Below, one piece after another: positions 51,967 to 60,864 of a DNA stretch of 64,000 nt. Below the pieces are notes generated by a model, which worked only from the letters and a program-made list of their open reading frames with translations, did no database searches and had not been told where the DNA came from. This DNA is from Leifsonia sp. 71-9 (GTDB lineage Bacteria > Actinomycetota > Actinomycetes > Actinomycetales > Microbacteriaceae). Within the stretch, counting starts at the first letter, position 1; the number at the start of each line of letters is the position of its first letter. The stretch lies in NCBI RefSeq assembly GCF_001898805.1, contig NZ_MKVJ01000021.1:238506-302505 (forward strand), given 5' to 3'. Both the position numbers and the translations under genes were made by a program.

Positions 51967-53126
51967 CGATCAAAGCCGTGACCCCGCGCGTCGTCGCACC
52001 GCCGGCGAGCCTGGGGATGGGGGTCAGCGTGTATCCGTCGGCGACGGCGATGGTGTGGCCGGGCGAGGGGCACCGGCATGAGGCCGTCGCCGTCCCCGGC
52101 GTGCGTCTCGCGCCCGGTGACGTGCTGGTGGAGGTGGAGCTCGCGACCGTCTGCGGCTCCGACGTGCACACCGTGCTGGGTCACCGGTCGGCGCCCACGC
52201 CGCTGGTGCTCGGCCACGAGCAGGTCGGCCGGGTCGTCGCGCTCGGGCGGGGCGGAGCCAAGACGACCGACGGGCACCGGGTGTCGCTCGGGGAGCGGGT
52301 CGTCTGGTCGGTGGCCGTGCCCTGCGGCCGGTGCGCACGTTGTCGCCGCGGCCTCCCCCAGAAGTGCCTGAACCTCCAGAAGTACGGTCACGAGCGCATG
52401 CGCCGCGGCTGGGAGCTGTCCGGCGGTTTCGCCACGCACACCCACATCCTCGACGGCACTCCGATCGTCCCGGTCCCCGACGACCTCCCCGCCGCCGTCC
52501 TGGCCCCGGCCTCGTGCTCGACCGCGACGGTCGCGGCCGCCCTCGAGGCGGCCTCCGAGATCGTGCCGCTGGACGGGTCGCTCGTGCTCATCGCCGGCGC
52601 CGGGATGCTCGGCCTCACCGCGGCCGCCATGGCGACCGAGGCGGGCGCCCGCGTCGTCGTGAGCGACCCCGTGCCCGAGCGCCGCGAGCTCGCCCTGGCG
52701 TTCGGGGCCGCCGCGATCGTCGACCCGCGCGCTGCCGCCGACTCGCCGGTCGGGCTCGCGACCGCGCTCGCCAAGGCCGGAGGTCGCGCCGCCGCGCCCA
52801 CGATCGCCCTGGAGCTGTCGGGGACCGCCGCCGCCGTGCGGAGCCTGCTCGCCACCGTGGACGTGGGAGGCGTGCTGGTGCTCGTCGGCTCCGTCTTCCC
52901 CGGACCCGACCTCGCCGTCTCGCCCGAGCAGCTCGTCCGCCGCCTCCTCACCATCCGCGGTGTGCACAACTACGCCCCGCGGCACCTGGAGCAGGCGGTC
53001 CGCTTCCTGTCCGACGGCGGCCGCCGCTACCCGTTCGCCGAGCAGGTGGGCGTCGTCTTCCCGCTGGAGGAGGTGGATGCGGCCCTCGCCGCGACCGGGC
53101 ACCCGCGCGTGGGCGTGCGGCCGTAG
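51963..53126 (+). CDS. Zinc-dependent alcohol dehydrogenase of the phosphonate-associated HpnZ type
   Basis: The 387-residue medium-chain dehydrogenase has catalytic-zinc residues (TVCGSDVH, LGHEQVG) and the structural zinc cluster CGRCARCRRGLPQKC. The cofactor loop AGAGMLGLTAAAMA follows. Adjacent to the FAD and HAD genes, it matches the putative phosphonate-catabolism dehydrogenases (TIGR03366 type). It might oxidise or reduce a phosphonate-derived aldehyde. It starts with GTG overlapping the HAD stop. Confidence 0.85.
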   Translation: MTIKAVTPRVVAPPASLGMGVSVYPSATAMVWPGEGHRHEAVAVPGVRLAPGDVLVEVELATVCGSDVHTVLGHRSAPTPLVLGHEQVGRVVALGRGGAKTTDGHRVSLGERVVWSVAVPCGRCARCRRGLPQKCLNLQKYGHERMRRGWELSGGFATHTHILDGTPIVPVPDDLPAAVLAPASCSTATVAAALEAASEIVPLDGSLVLIAGAGMLGLTAAAMATEAGARVVVSDPVPERRELALAFGAAAIVDPRAAADSPVGLATALAKAGGRAAAPTIALELSGTAAAVRSLLATVDVGGVLVLVGSVFPGPDLAVSPEQLVRRLLTIRGVHNYAPRHLEQAVRFLSDGGRRYPFAEQVGVVFPLEEVDAALAATGHPRVGVRP

Positions 53127-53194
53127 CCGTTCCTGAGCGTTCTCACATGTTCGGTTCTCTAGGATCGAGCTCCCGAACCCCGTGAGGAACCCCC

Positions 53195-53860
53195 GTGATC
53201 GAGACCGTCGACCCGACCACCCGTCCCCGCACCACCGATTCCGAGGCTCAGCCGCCCGTGCCGCCGAGCCCGCCCACGCCGTCGCTGCAGCACCGGCAGC
53301 CCGGTCCGGCGAGCCGCGCCATCGGCTCGCTGATCTTCTTCAGCCGCTGGCTGCAGGCTCCCCTCTACCTCGGGCTGATCGTCGCGCAGGCGATCTACGT
53401 CTGGGTGTTCATCGTCGAGCTGTGGCACCTCGCCGAGAAGGTCGTCGTCGAGGGCAACATCAACGAGGCCGAGGTGATGCTGGTCGTGCTCGGCCTCATC
53501 GATGTCGTGATGATCGCGAACCTCCTGATCATGGTGATCATCGGCGGCTACGAGACCTTCGTCTCGCGCGTCAACACCGACGGGCACCCCGACCAGCCCG
53601 AGTGGCTGTCGCACGTCAACGCCAACGTCCTCAAGGTGAAGCTCGCGATGGCGATCATCGGCATCTCGTCCATCCACCTCCTCAAGACCTTCATCGAGGT
53701 CGGCGACCTCGGTGCCCCGGGCGCTGAGAATGTGACCGGCGACACCTACACGTCGCAGGGCGTGCTCTGGCAGGTCGTCATCCACTGCGTCTTCATCCTC
53801 TCCGCCGTGGCGCTCGCCGCGATCGACCGGATGTCGAAGAAGTCCGACGCCGGCCACTGA
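53195..53860 (+). CDS. YqhA-like membrane protein (UPF0114)
   Basis: The 221-residue protein has a Pro-rich cytoplasmic N-terminus (about 1-40) and four helices with the UPF0114 pattern: SRWLQAPLYLGL, then ANLLIMVIIGGYETFVS and HLLKTFIEV. Function of the family is unknown. GTG 53195 is preceded by GTGAGGAAC, and TAGGAT at about 53160 may be its -10. Confidence 0.85.
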   Translation: MIETVDPTTRPRTTDSEAQPPVPPSPPTPSLQHRQPGPASRAIGSLIFFSRWLQAPLYLGLIVAQAIYVWVFIVELWHLAEKVVVEGNINEAEVMLVVLGLIDVVMIANLLIMVIIGGYETFVSRVNTDGHPDQPEWLSHVNANVLKVKLAMAIIGISSIHLLKTFIEVGDLGAPGAENVTGDTYTSQGVLWQVVIHCVFILSAVALAAIDRMSKKSDAGH

Positions 53861-53891
53861 CGCCGTCGGTGCCAGGTGGCATCGTGGAGGC

Positions 53892-54512
53892 ATGAGCGAC
53901 GACCCCCTCGCGACCTTCTTCCGCCTCCTGGCCGAGGTGCCGGTGCCGCCCGACGCCGAAGCCCTGTACGGGAGCGACCCCGAAGGCCGTCGCCGCGAAC
54001 GCAACCTGCGCCGCTACCTCGCGATGCCGCACGCGCCGGTGCTGCTGCTCGGCGAGGCGCCGGGATGGCGCGGGATGACGATCACCGGCGTCCCGTTCAC
54101 CTCCGTCCGCGAGGTGGAGGCCGGGGTCGTCCCCGAGCTCGCCGCGCTCGAACTGCCTCCCGAGCCGCAGGCACCGTGGGAGGCCTCCAGCCGCGACGTG
54201 TGGGCGGCCTTCCGCTCGTGGGAGGGGCCGCTCCCGCTCTCCTGGCCGGTGTATCCGCATCACCCGTTCGTCCCCGGCGACCCGCGCACGAACCGCACGC
54301 CGCGCCCCGCCGAGGTGCGCGCCGGTGCACCCGTCGCGCTCGAGCTGATCCGCGCCCTCGGGGTGGAGACCGTCGTCGCCGTGGGTCGCAAGGCCCAGGG
54401 CGCGCTTGCGGTGGCGGGCGTGGAAGCGCCGGCCATCCGGCACCCGGCTCAGGGCGGCGCACGCCAGTTCACGGAGCAGCTGCTGGCGCTGAATGCGGGG
54501 ATGCGCGGCTGA
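53892..54512 (+). CDS. Uracil-DNA glycosylase-like protein
   Basis: The 206-residue protein has the UDG-superfamily layout: LLLGEAPGWRGMTITGVPFTS (two segments) near the start and HPAQGGARQF near the end. Between them is ALGVETVVAVGRKAQGAL, the strand before the second active-site loop. Activity on uracil is likely but the class is not certain; it resembles the small families annotated only as uracil-DNA glycosylase. The ATG follows GGAGGC directly. Confidence 0.72.
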   Translation: MSDDPLATFFRLLAEVPVPPDAEALYGSDPEGRRRERNLRRYLAMPHAPVLLLGEAPGWRGMTITGVPFTSVREVEAGVVPELAALELPPEPQAPWEASSRDVWAAFRSWEGPLPLSWPVYPHHPFVPGDPRTNRTPRPAEVRAGAPVALELIRALGVETVVAVGRKAQGALAVAGVEAPAIRHPAQGGARQFTEQLLALNAGMRG

Positions 54513-54515
54513 GGG

Positions 54516-54558
54516 TTGACATCCGAATCCTTCGCCGCGTACTATTCCACACGGAATA
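54516..54558 (+). promoter_or_regulatory. padR promoter with operator
   Basis: TTGACA (54516-54521), an 18-base spacer and TACTAT (54540-54545) form a near-consensus promoter, one of the strongest in the window. TATTCC-ACAC-GGAATA (54543-54558) is a perfect palindrome over the -10. CGGAAYAA words recur twice more by 54586. PadR autoregulation is likely. Confidence 0.7.
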
Positions 54559-54592
54559 ATCACCACGGAACAATCGATCCGGAACAACACAC

Positions 54593-55171
54593 ATGACTCC
54601 CACCCCCCTCACCCCGCTCGCCGTGGCGGCGCTCGCGCTGCTCGCCGAAGGGCCGACGCATCCGTACGAGATGTACCAGACCCTCGTGCAGCGCTCGGAG
54701 GACCGGCTCGTCAAGGTGCGCCCCGGATCGCTCTACCACACGGTCGATCGGATGGCCGGCAACGGCCTCGTCCGGGCGACCGGCACCGAGCGCGAGGGCA
54801 ACCGTCCCGAGCGCACCACCTACGAGATCACCGCCGAGGGCACGCAGGCCCTCCGTGAGCGGATCGCCGACATCGTCGGCACACCCGTCAACGAATATCC
54901 GGAGTTCCCGGTCGGGCTGGGCGAGTCCAACAACCTCCCCGCCGAGACCGTCGTCGCCCTGCTCCGGCAGCGCGTCTCCCTCATCCGCGAGGACATCGAG
55001 CTCCTCGACGAGGCGATCCGCAAGGTCAAGGCCAAAGGCCTCCCCGCCCGGTACTGGATGGACGTGCGCTACCTGCGCGCGATGGCGGAGGCCGACGTGG
55101 CCACGCTCGAGGCCCTCATCGACGACCTCGTCTCGGGAGAGATCTCCTGGGACGACCACAAGCAGCACTGA
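54593..55171 (+). CDS. PadR family transcriptional regulator
   Basis: The 192-residue protein has the PadR winged helix (GPTHPYEMYQTLVQRSEDRL region, then GSLYHTVDRMAGNGLVRA) and a C-terminal helical dimer domain. The gene immediately downstream, 13 bases on, encodes a DHA2 multidrug exporter, a classic PadR target. Its own promoter carries a palindrome. Confidence 0.9.
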   Translation: MTPTPLTPLAVAALALLAEGPTHPYEMYQTLVQRSEDRLVKVRPGSLYHTVDRMAGNGLVRATGTEREGNRPERTTYEITAEGTQALRERIADIVGTPVNEYPEFPVGLGESNNLPAETVVALLRQRVSLIREDIELLDEAIRKVKAKGLPARYWMDVRYLRAMAEADVATLEALIDDLVSGEISWDDHKQH

Positions 55172-55184
55172 GAGAAAGACACCC

Positions 55185-56873
55185 ATGGAACGAGAACTGA
55201 AGCCCTGGCCGGCCCTCTGGGCCCTGGTCGTCGGGTTCTTCATGATCCTCATCGACACCACCATCGTGTCGGTGGCCAACCCCTCCATCATGAAGGGGCT
55301 CGACCTCGGCACCGACTACAACGCGGTCATCTGGGTCACCAGCGCGTACCTGCTCGCCTACGCCGTGCCCCTGCTCATCACCGGCCGCCTCGGCGACCGG
55401 TTCGGCCCGAAGAACATCTACCTGGTCGGCCTCGTGATCTTCACGCTGGCCTCCGCCTGGTGCGGGTTCGCCGGCGACATGCCCGGCGGCGGCATCGGGA
55501 TGCTGATCACCGCCCGTGTCGTGCAGGGCCTCGGCGCCGCACTCATGACGCCGCAGACGATGGCGGTCATCACCCGCATCTTCCCGCCGGACCGCCGCGG
55601 TGCGGCCATGGGCCTGTGGGGCGCCGTCGCCGGCGTCGCGACCCTGATCGGCCCGCTGCTCGGCGGCATCCTGGTCGACACCCTCGGCTGGGAGTGGATC
55701 TTCTTCATCAACGTGCCCGTCGGCGTCGTCGCGTTCATCCTCGCGATGCGTCTCGTGCCGAAGCTCCCGACGCACTCGCACAGCTTCGACATCCTGGGCG
55801 TCATCCTGTCGGCCGTCGGCATGTTCCTGCTCGTCTTCGGCATCCAGGAGGGCGGCACCTACGACTGGGGCGTCATCTGGGGCCCGATCAGCGTGTGGGG
55901 GCTCATCATCTCGGGCATCGTCGTGCTGATCGCGTTCGTGATCTGGCAGGCGATGAACAAGAAGGAGCCGCTGCTGCCGCTCCCGCTGTTCCGCGACCGC
56001 AACTTCTCGCTCTCGAACGGCGCGATCACGACCGTCGGCTTCGCCGTCACCTGCATGGCGCTGCCGCTGGTGTTCTACTTCCAGACCGTCCGCGGCCTCA
56101 CGCCGACCGAGTCGGCGCTGATGCTGGCGCCCACCGCCGTGTTCTCCGGCGTGCTCGCGCCGCTGATGGGTCGCCTGATCGACAAGATCAACCCGAAGTA
56201 CATCGCCGCGCCGGGCCTCCTGCTCTTCGCGATCGCGCTGTTCCTCTACTCGCGGATGCTGACCCCGGATGTGACCATCTGGTGGCTGCTCATCCCGAGC
56301 GCCCTCATGGGCATCGCGATGTCGGGCGTCTGGGGGCCGATCTCGGCGACCGCGACCCGCAACCTCCCGATGAACCAGGCGGGCGCCGGCTCGGGCGTCT
56401 TCAACACCACGCGTCAGATCGGTGCGGTGCTCGGCAGCGCGTCCATCGCCGCCCTGATCTCCAGCCGTCTCGCCGTCGACCTGCCGAAGGTCCCCGGTGG
56501 TGGCAACGTCAACGAGGCCGCCGCCGGCACGGAGCTGCCGCAGTTCCTCCACGCCGGGTTCACCCAGGCGATGTCGGAGGCCCTGCTGCTCCCCGCGGCG
56601 GTCGCCTTCCTCGGCGCGCTGATCGTGATCTGGTGGGCGAAGCCGAAGCCGCCGGCGTGGGGGCCCCGTGCCGACGCCGCGCGTGACGCTGCCGCAACCG
56701 AGGCCGCCGGTGCCTCGGCCGGGGCTGCGGGAGGCCACGGTGCGCACGCCGCGCCGGTCCCGGTCGACGCCGTGGTCCACGGATCGCACGCCGCCGACGT
56801 CCCGCCCGCGACGGACCTGTCCGACGGCGAGGAGCCGCCGCACGGCCTCCACGCCGCTCCGGTCACGGACTGA
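55185..56873 (+). CDS. MFS transporter, DHA2 (EmrB/QacA) family
   Basis: The 562-residue protein has about fourteen helices and the DHA2 motifs: GRLGDRFGPKNIYL after helix 2 and GPLLGGILVDTLGWEWIFFIN in helices 5-6. A C-terminal cytoplasmic tail of about 75 residues is rich in Ala, Gly and His. ATG 55185 has GAGAAAG upstream. It should export drugs or other hydrophobic compounds under PadR control. Confidence 0.9.
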   Translation: MERELKPWPALWALVVGFFMILIDTTIVSVANPSIMKGLDLGTDYNAVIWVTSAYLLAYAVPLLITGRLGDRFGPKNIYLVGLVIFTLASAWCGFAGDMPGGGIGMLITARVVQGLGAALMTPQTMAVITRIFPPDRRGAAMGLWGAVAGVATLIGPLLGGILVDTLGWEWIFFINVPVGVVAFILAMRLVPKLPTHSHSFDILGVILSAVGMFLLVFGIQEGGTYDWGVIWGPISVWGLIISGIVVLIAFVIWQAMNKKEPLLPLPLFRDRNFSLSNGAITTVGFAVTCMALPLVFYFQTVRGLTPTESALMLAPTAVFSGVLAPLMGRLIDKINPKYIAAPGLLLFAIALFLYSRMLTPDVTIWWLLIPSALMGIAMSGVWGPISATATRNLPMNQAGAGSGVFNTTRQIGAVLGSASIAALISSRLAVDLPKVPGGGNVNEAAAGTELPQFLHAGFTQAMSEALLLPAAVAFLGALIVIWWAKPKPPAWGPRADAARDAAATEAAGASAGAAGGHGAHAAPVPVDAVVHGSHAADVPPATDLSDGEEPPHGLHAAPVTD

Positions 56874-56894
56874 CGCTCCGGCGCTCCGACAGCA

Positions 56895-56928
56895 CGAAGC
56901 CCTCCCGCCGTTCGGTGGGAGGGCTTCG
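56895..56928. terminator. Hairpin between the MFS gene and purC
   Basis: Arms 56895-56906 and 56917-56928 are exact 12-base reverse complements around a 10-base loop. The genes converge here. Confidence 0.75.
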
Positions 56929-56958
56929 TCGTGCGTGCGGGCGCGAGCGCGCCGGGCG

Positions 56959-57873
56959 TCACGCCCCGGTCAGTCGCTCCAGCAGCTCGCGGTACCGCGC
57001 GGTCGTGCGCTCCACGATCTCGGCGGGCAGCTCGGGCGGGGTGCCGGTCTTGTCCCAGTTGGCCGCCAGCCAGTCGCGCACGATCTGCTTGTCGAAGCTC
57101 GCCATGCGCTCCTCGGCGGTCCCCGCGGTCGCGTAGACCTGCGCATCCCAGTACCGGCTGGAGTCGCTCGTGAGCACCTCGTCGGCCAGCGTGATCTCGC
57201 CGGTCGCGCGGTCGGCGCCGAACTCGAACTTGGTGTCCGCGATGATGACGCCGCGCTCCTCGGCGATGCCCGCCGCGCGCGAGTAGACCTGCAGCGAGAG
57301 ACGGCGCAGCTCCTCCGCGATCTCGGGACCGACGAGCTCGACCGTGCGCTCGAAGCTGATGTTCTCGTCGTGCTCGCCGAGCGGCGCCTTCCACGCGGGG
57401 GTGTAGAGCGGCTCGGGCAGGCGGTCGCCGTTGCTCAGGCCGTCGGGCAGCGGGATGCCGCACACGCTCCGGCTCGCCTGGTACTCCGCCCAGCCGCTGC
57501 CGGTGAGGTACCCGCGCACGACGCACTCGATCGGGAACATGTCGAGCGGCTTCACCAGCATCGCGCGGCCGGAGACCTCCACCGGGATGCGCTCCACGAC
57601 GCGATCGTCGGCGCCATCGCGGCGCAGCTCGTGGTCGGGGACGAGGTGGTTGGGAACGTCGTCCAGCTGGTCGAACCACCACAGGCTGAGCGCGGTCAGC
57701 AGCTCGCCCTTGCCCGGGACGCCCGGCGACAGCACGTGGTCGAAGGCGCTCACCCGGTCGCTGGCGACGACCAGGACGGCGTCCGCGTCGTCGAGACCGG
57801 TCGCGCCCTCGGGCACGTAGAGGTCTCGGACCTTGCCCGAGTAGCTGTGGACCCATCCCGCCAGTTCGCTCAC
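56959..57873 (-). CDS. purC: Phosphoribosylaminoimidazole-succinocarboxamide synthase
   Basis: The 304-residue SAICAR synthetase joins CAIR and aspartate. Motifs SGKVRDLYV, the DRVSAFDHVLSPGVPGKGELL region, ECVVRGYLTGSGW and DTKFEFG are intact. It starts with GTG; TACGAT lies six bases upstream (57880-57885), so the mRNA is probably leaderless. It is monocistronic. Confidence 0.95.
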   Translation of the reverse strand: MSELAGWVHSYSGKVRDLYVPEGATGLDDADAVLVVASDRVSAFDHVLSPGVPGKGELLTALSLWWFDQLDDVPNHLVPDHELRRDGADDRVVERIPVEVSGRAMLVKPLDMFPIECVVRGYLTGSGWAEYQASRSVCGIPLPDGLSNGDRLPEPLYTPAWKAPLGEHDENISFERTVELVGPEIAEELRRLSLQVYSRAAGIAEERGVIIADTKFEFGADRATGEITLADEVLTSDSSRYWDAQVYATAGTAEERMASFDKQIVRDWLAANWDKTGTPPELPAEIVERTTARYRELLERLTGA

Positions 57874-57879
57874 CCGTCC

Positions 57880-57885
57880 ATCGTA
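57880..57885 (-). promoter_or_regulatory. purC -10 box (leaderless)
   Basis: TACGAT on the minus strand lies six bases before the purC GTG and 10 bases short of the stop codon of the preceding SDR gene. Confidence 0.55.
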
Positions 57886-57895
57886 GGGGCTGGCG

Positions 57896-58630
57896 TCAGG
57901 CCGACTTGCCGCCGTCCACGGGCAGGACGACGCCCGTCACATACGAGGCGGCGGGGGAGGCGAGCCACGCGACGGCGGCGGCGACCTCGTCGGCGCGACC
58001 CATCCGCCCGACGGGCATCTGCGCCCCGACGTGGGCGCGAGTCTCCGCGCTCTGCGCGAGGATCGGGCCCGATTCGATGGGGCCGGGCGCAACGGCGTTG
58101 ACGCGGATGCCGCCCCGGGCCTCGTCGAGGGCGGCGGTGCGGGTCAGCCCGACCACCGCGTGCTTGGCGGCGACGTACGCCGACATCCCGGGAGCCGCTG
58201 CCATGCCCGCGCTCGAGGCGACGTTGACGATCGCACGCGGCCCGTCGATGGCCCGGAGCGCCCGCAGTTCGGCGCGCATCGCCACGGCCACGCTGCGGAA
58301 GGTGACGGCGACGATCGCATCGAACTCGGCCGGATCCTGGTCGGCGAGCGGGACGGGCCGGTGGCCGCGTCCGACGTTGTTGACGCAAACGGTGAACGCC
58401 CGCTCCCGGGCCAGCCGCTCGATGGCGCCGGTGAGGGCCGCGTCGTCCGTGGCGTCCACTGCGATCGGCGCCCCGCAGTCGATCCCCTCGGCGCGCAGTG
58501 CGACGACCAGCTCGTCGAGCGCGATCGCGTCCCGGGCGAGCGGCAGGATCGTGTGGCCGTCGGCCGCGAGCGCACGGCAGATCTCCCGGCCGATGAGGCC
58601 GTTCGCGCCGACGACGAGCGCGGCGCTCAC
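57896..58630 (-). CDS. Short-chain dehydrogenase/reductase
   Basis: The 244-residue enzyme has the Rossmann loop VVGANGLIGREI, VNNVGRG and catalytic YVAAKHA, with a normal YxxxK, and ends PVDGGKSA. The start is the GTG that overlaps the stop of the DUF4386 gene (GTGA), so the two are co-translated. The substrate is unknown; co-regulation by the adjacent MarR protein is likely. Confidence 0.85.
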   Translation of the reverse strand: MSAALVVGANGLIGREICRALAADGHTILPLARDAIALDELVVALRAEGIDCGAPIAVDATDDAALTGAIERLARERAFTVCVNNVGRGHRPVPLADQDPAEFDAIVAVTFRSVAVAMRAELRALRAIDGPRAIVNVASSAGMAAAPGMSAYVAAKHAVVGLTRTAALDEARGGIRVNAVAPGPIESGPILAQSAETRAHVGAQMPVGRMGRADEVAAAVAWLASPAASYVTGVVLPVDGGKSA

Positions 58631-59331
58631 GCTGCCGCCCGGTTCCGCTCGCGCACATCCCGCCGGTCCGTCGGGAAGAGGAAGCCCGCGACGACGAGCC
58701 ACGCGATCCCGCCGAAGCGGGCGATCGGCAGCAGGAACTGCAGCGGCTCGATCGCGAGCGAGAGGAAGGTCAGCTCCGCCAGCGCCGCGATCACGAGCCC
58801 CGACCACGCCAGCCAGCGCGGCACCAGTCGCAGGATGAGCGCGGGGACGGCCATCCCGGCGACGAGGAGGCCGAGACCGGTGGCGTAGCCGACGCCGCCG
58901 GTGAGGAACGCCGCGAACGAGAACGCGAGCGCGAGCCGCGGGTCGGTGGTCAGCTCGGGCCGGGAGAGCAGGAAGGTGCTGAACGCCGAGATCATCAGGA
59001 GGACCGACGCCGTCAGACCGCCGGCGAACCCGATCGAGGGGCCCGGGACGCGCACGCCCAGCCGCTGCAGGCGTGCGAAGGCGGTGGCGGCGAGGATGCC
59101 GAGCGGGACGGCCGAGCCGAACTGGAGGAGCGCGACGACCCGGAGGGCGACGGGATCCTGCTGAGCGTGAGCGGCGACGGCCGCGGCCCCCGCGTAGGGC
59201 GAGACGAACGCGTCCGGCCCGGCGGCGGCGAACCCGACGACGAGGGCGAGGAGGACGAGCGCGGCGTGCACGACGGCGAGGCCGCCGAGCGGTGGTCCGC
59301 CGGAGCGCCGCTTCGTGGGTGAATCGTTCAT
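58627..59331 (-). CDS. DUF4386-like membrane protein
   Basis: The 234-residue protein has about seven hydrophobic segments in a DUF4386-type arrangement. Its function is unknown. The ATG is 53 bases from the divergent MarR gene, and two MarR-type sites lie between the genes. A TACACT -10 (59349-59354 on the minus strand) is inside the operator region. Confidence 0.75.
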   Translation of the reverse strand: MNDSPTKRRSGGPPLGGLAVVHAALVLLALVVGFAAAGPDAFVSPYAGAAAVAAHAQQDPVALRVVALLQFGSAVPLGILAATAFARLQRLGVRVPGPSIGFAGGLTASVLLMISAFSTFLLSRPELTTDPRLALAFSFAAFLTGGVGYATGLGLLVAGMAVPALILRLVPRWLAWSGLVIAALAELTFLSLAIEPLQFLLPIARFGGIAWLVVAGFLFPTDRRDVRERNRAAA

Positions 59332-59335
59332 AAAC

Positions 59336-59378
59336 GTAATCGTTACATAGTGTAATCGTTACACGCAACAGCTATTCT
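59336..59378. promoter_or_regulatory. Twin MarR operators and marR promoter
   Basis: GTAATCGTTAC occurs at 59336-59346 and 59352-59362, 16 bases apart centre to centre; each copy is itself palindromic. TATTCT (59373-59378) lies six bases before the MarR GTG at 59385. The sites lie between the divergent start codons and would control both genes. Confidence 0.7.
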
Positions 59379-59384
59379 GTTCAG

Positions 59385-59852
59385 GTGAGCTCCCCATCCG
59401 ACGCCGTGCCGCCGCGCACCGCCTTCCTGCTGGCGCAGGTCGGCGCCTCCGCCGCGGACCGCTTCCAGGCCCGCGTCGCCGCGCTCGGACTCAGTGCGCG
59501 CGAGGCCGGAGCGATCCGGATCATCGGCCAGCGGCCGGGGATCAGCCAGCGGGAGGTCGCCCACGCCCTCGGTGCGCCGCCGAGCCGGATCGTCGCTCTG
59601 CTCGACGAGCTCTCGTCGGGCGGGCTGGTCGACCGCGAACGCAACGAGGCCGACCGGCGCAACAACGCGCTGTCCCTGACCGCCGAGGGGCGCGCGATGC
59701 TGGGCCGCCTGCGCGCCGTGGCCGAGGAGCATCAGGCCGACGTGCTCGCCGCCCTCGAACCCGACGAGCGCGTCACCCTCGCGGCGCTGCTCCAGAAGCT
59801 GTCCGCCGGCACCGGTCTCACGCCCGACGGCCACCCCGGCTACCGCGGCTGA
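59385..59852 (+). CDS. MarR family transcriptional regulator
   Basis: The 155-residue protein has the MarR winged helix: ISQREVAHALGAPPSRIVALLDELSS, the wing LVDRERNEADRRNNALSLT, and flanking dimer helices. It is divergent from the DUF4386/SDR operon. Twin GTAATCGTTAC boxes are its likely operators. GTG start with -10 six bases before. No Cys-based sensing motif is obvious. Confidence 0.88.
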   Translation: MSSPSDAVPPRTAFLLAQVGASAADRFQARVAALGLSAREAGAIRIIGQRPGISQREVAHALGAPPSRIVALLDELSSGGLVDRERNEADRRNNALSLTAEGRAMLGRLRAVAEEHQADVLAALEPDERVTLAALLQKLSAGTGLTPDGHPGYRG

Positions 59853-59869
59853 CGCCGGGCGGGGGAGGC

Positions 59870-60220
59870 TCAGCCCAGCAGCTTCGCCTTCGCCGCGGCG
59901 AACTCGGTGTCGTCGAGGAGCCCCTGCGTGTGCATCGTGGCCAGCTGCTGCAGCTGCGCCATGAGATCGTCGGCGGCAGAAGCGGGTGCCGCAACCGCCT
60001 GTTGCGGCTGCTGCTGCGCGACGGCCTGCTGAGCCGCCGCCTGCATCTGCGCCTGCTGCTGCTGGGCCTCGTACTGCTGCTGCTCGTAGCTGTCCTGCGC
60101 GCGCTGCTGCTGCCGGCGGGCCATGCCTCCGGAGACCGCGGTGGCGGTCCCGGCGACGACGGCGGTGCGCGCCGCGAGCCCGAGCAGTCCCGGGCGTCCC
60201 ATTCGTCCGATGAACGGCAT
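59870..60220 (-). CDS. SHOCT-domain protein with Gln-rich coil
   Basis: The 116-residue protein starts MPFIGRMGRPGLLGLAART, with a hydrophobic stretch (about 10-30), then a Gln/Ala-rich coil (about 35-80) and a C-terminal SHOCT domain (LQQLATMHTQGLLDDTEF). It is probably membrane-associated. ATG 60220 has GAGGA upstream; the frame extends farther but without need. The DUF6325 gene lies just upstream, as is common in Actinobacteria. Confidence 0.8.
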   Translation of the reverse strand: MPFIGRMGRPGLLGLAARTAVVAGTATAVSGGMARRQQQRAQDSYEQQQYEAQQQQAQMQAAAQQAVAQQQPQQAVAAPASAADDLMAQLQQLATMHTQGLLDDTEFAAAKAKLLG

Positions 60221-60230
60221 GGTGTCCTCC

Positions 60231-60683
60231 TCAGCCTTCCGCGCCCGCGGGCGCGCTCTCGTCGAAGTCGCCCGCGACGATCGCATTGACCACCGGCGCG
60301 GGGATGCGCTCGGTGTGCACGACGGTGCCGCCGGCCGCGAAGAAGCGGCTGGCCAGGTCTTTGGCCCACACGTGCTCGATCACGAGCACCGCACCGGCCC
60401 GGCCGGGCTCGATGAGGTCGGCGATGTCGGTCACGTCGTCGTCGCCCGCCAGGCCGCTCGCCTCGAGCTGCACGTCGGCCATCCCGATCTGATCGCCGAT
60501 CTCCTCCAGCTCGAGCAGCTCGACGCTCCCGTCGACGCTCCGCCGGATGATCAGCAGGTCGAGCAGCCGCACGGTGCCGCTCGCCACGAGGTCCAGGATG
60601 GCCTGCACGACCCCCGGCGACGGCAGGTCGCTGTCGAATTGGGCGACGATGAACTCCGCGGGTCCGTACTCGAATTCGGCCAC
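60231..60683 (-). CDS. DUF6325 family protein
   Basis: The 150-residue cytosolic protein begins VAEFEYGPAEFIVAQF and has the VRLLDLLIIRR and AVLVIEHVWAKDLA segments of this family. It is usually beside a SHOCT protein, as here (10 bases). Function unknown; stress-related roles are only guessed. GTG start with GGAGGAGG upstream and a TAGCGT -10 box at 60724-60729. Confidence 0.78.
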   Translation of the reverse strand: MAEFEYGPAEFIVAQFDSDLPSPGVVQAILDLVASGTVRLLDLLIIRRSVDGSVELLELEEIGDQIGMADVQLEASGLAGDDDVTDIADLIEPGRAGAVLVIEHVWAKDLASRFFAAGGTVVHTERIPAPVVNAIVAGDFDESAPAGAEG

Positions 60684-60723
60684 CGTGGTCCTCCTCCTGC
60701 GGCGGACGCCGCTCCTGGGGCCG

Positions 60724-60729
60724 ACGCTA
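60724..60729 (-). promoter_or_regulatory. -10 box of the DUF6325/SHOCT operon
   Basis: TAGCGT on the minus strand lies 40 bases before the GTG and leaves a leader carrying GGAGGAGG. The rest of 60684-60864 has the alditol-oxidase promoter, with TAGACT at 60807-60812, and no gene. Confidence 0.45.
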
Positions 60730-60864
60730 CCCGTGCCCGGTGCGGCGCGGCAATGACCGACGTGGGCGATCTGAGCGGACCGCGTCGATGCGCACGTTCA
60801 CATCCTTAGACTGAAGGCGGTCGAGGGGCGCGGGCATCCGCATCCCGGTGCGAAGGAGGACCAC

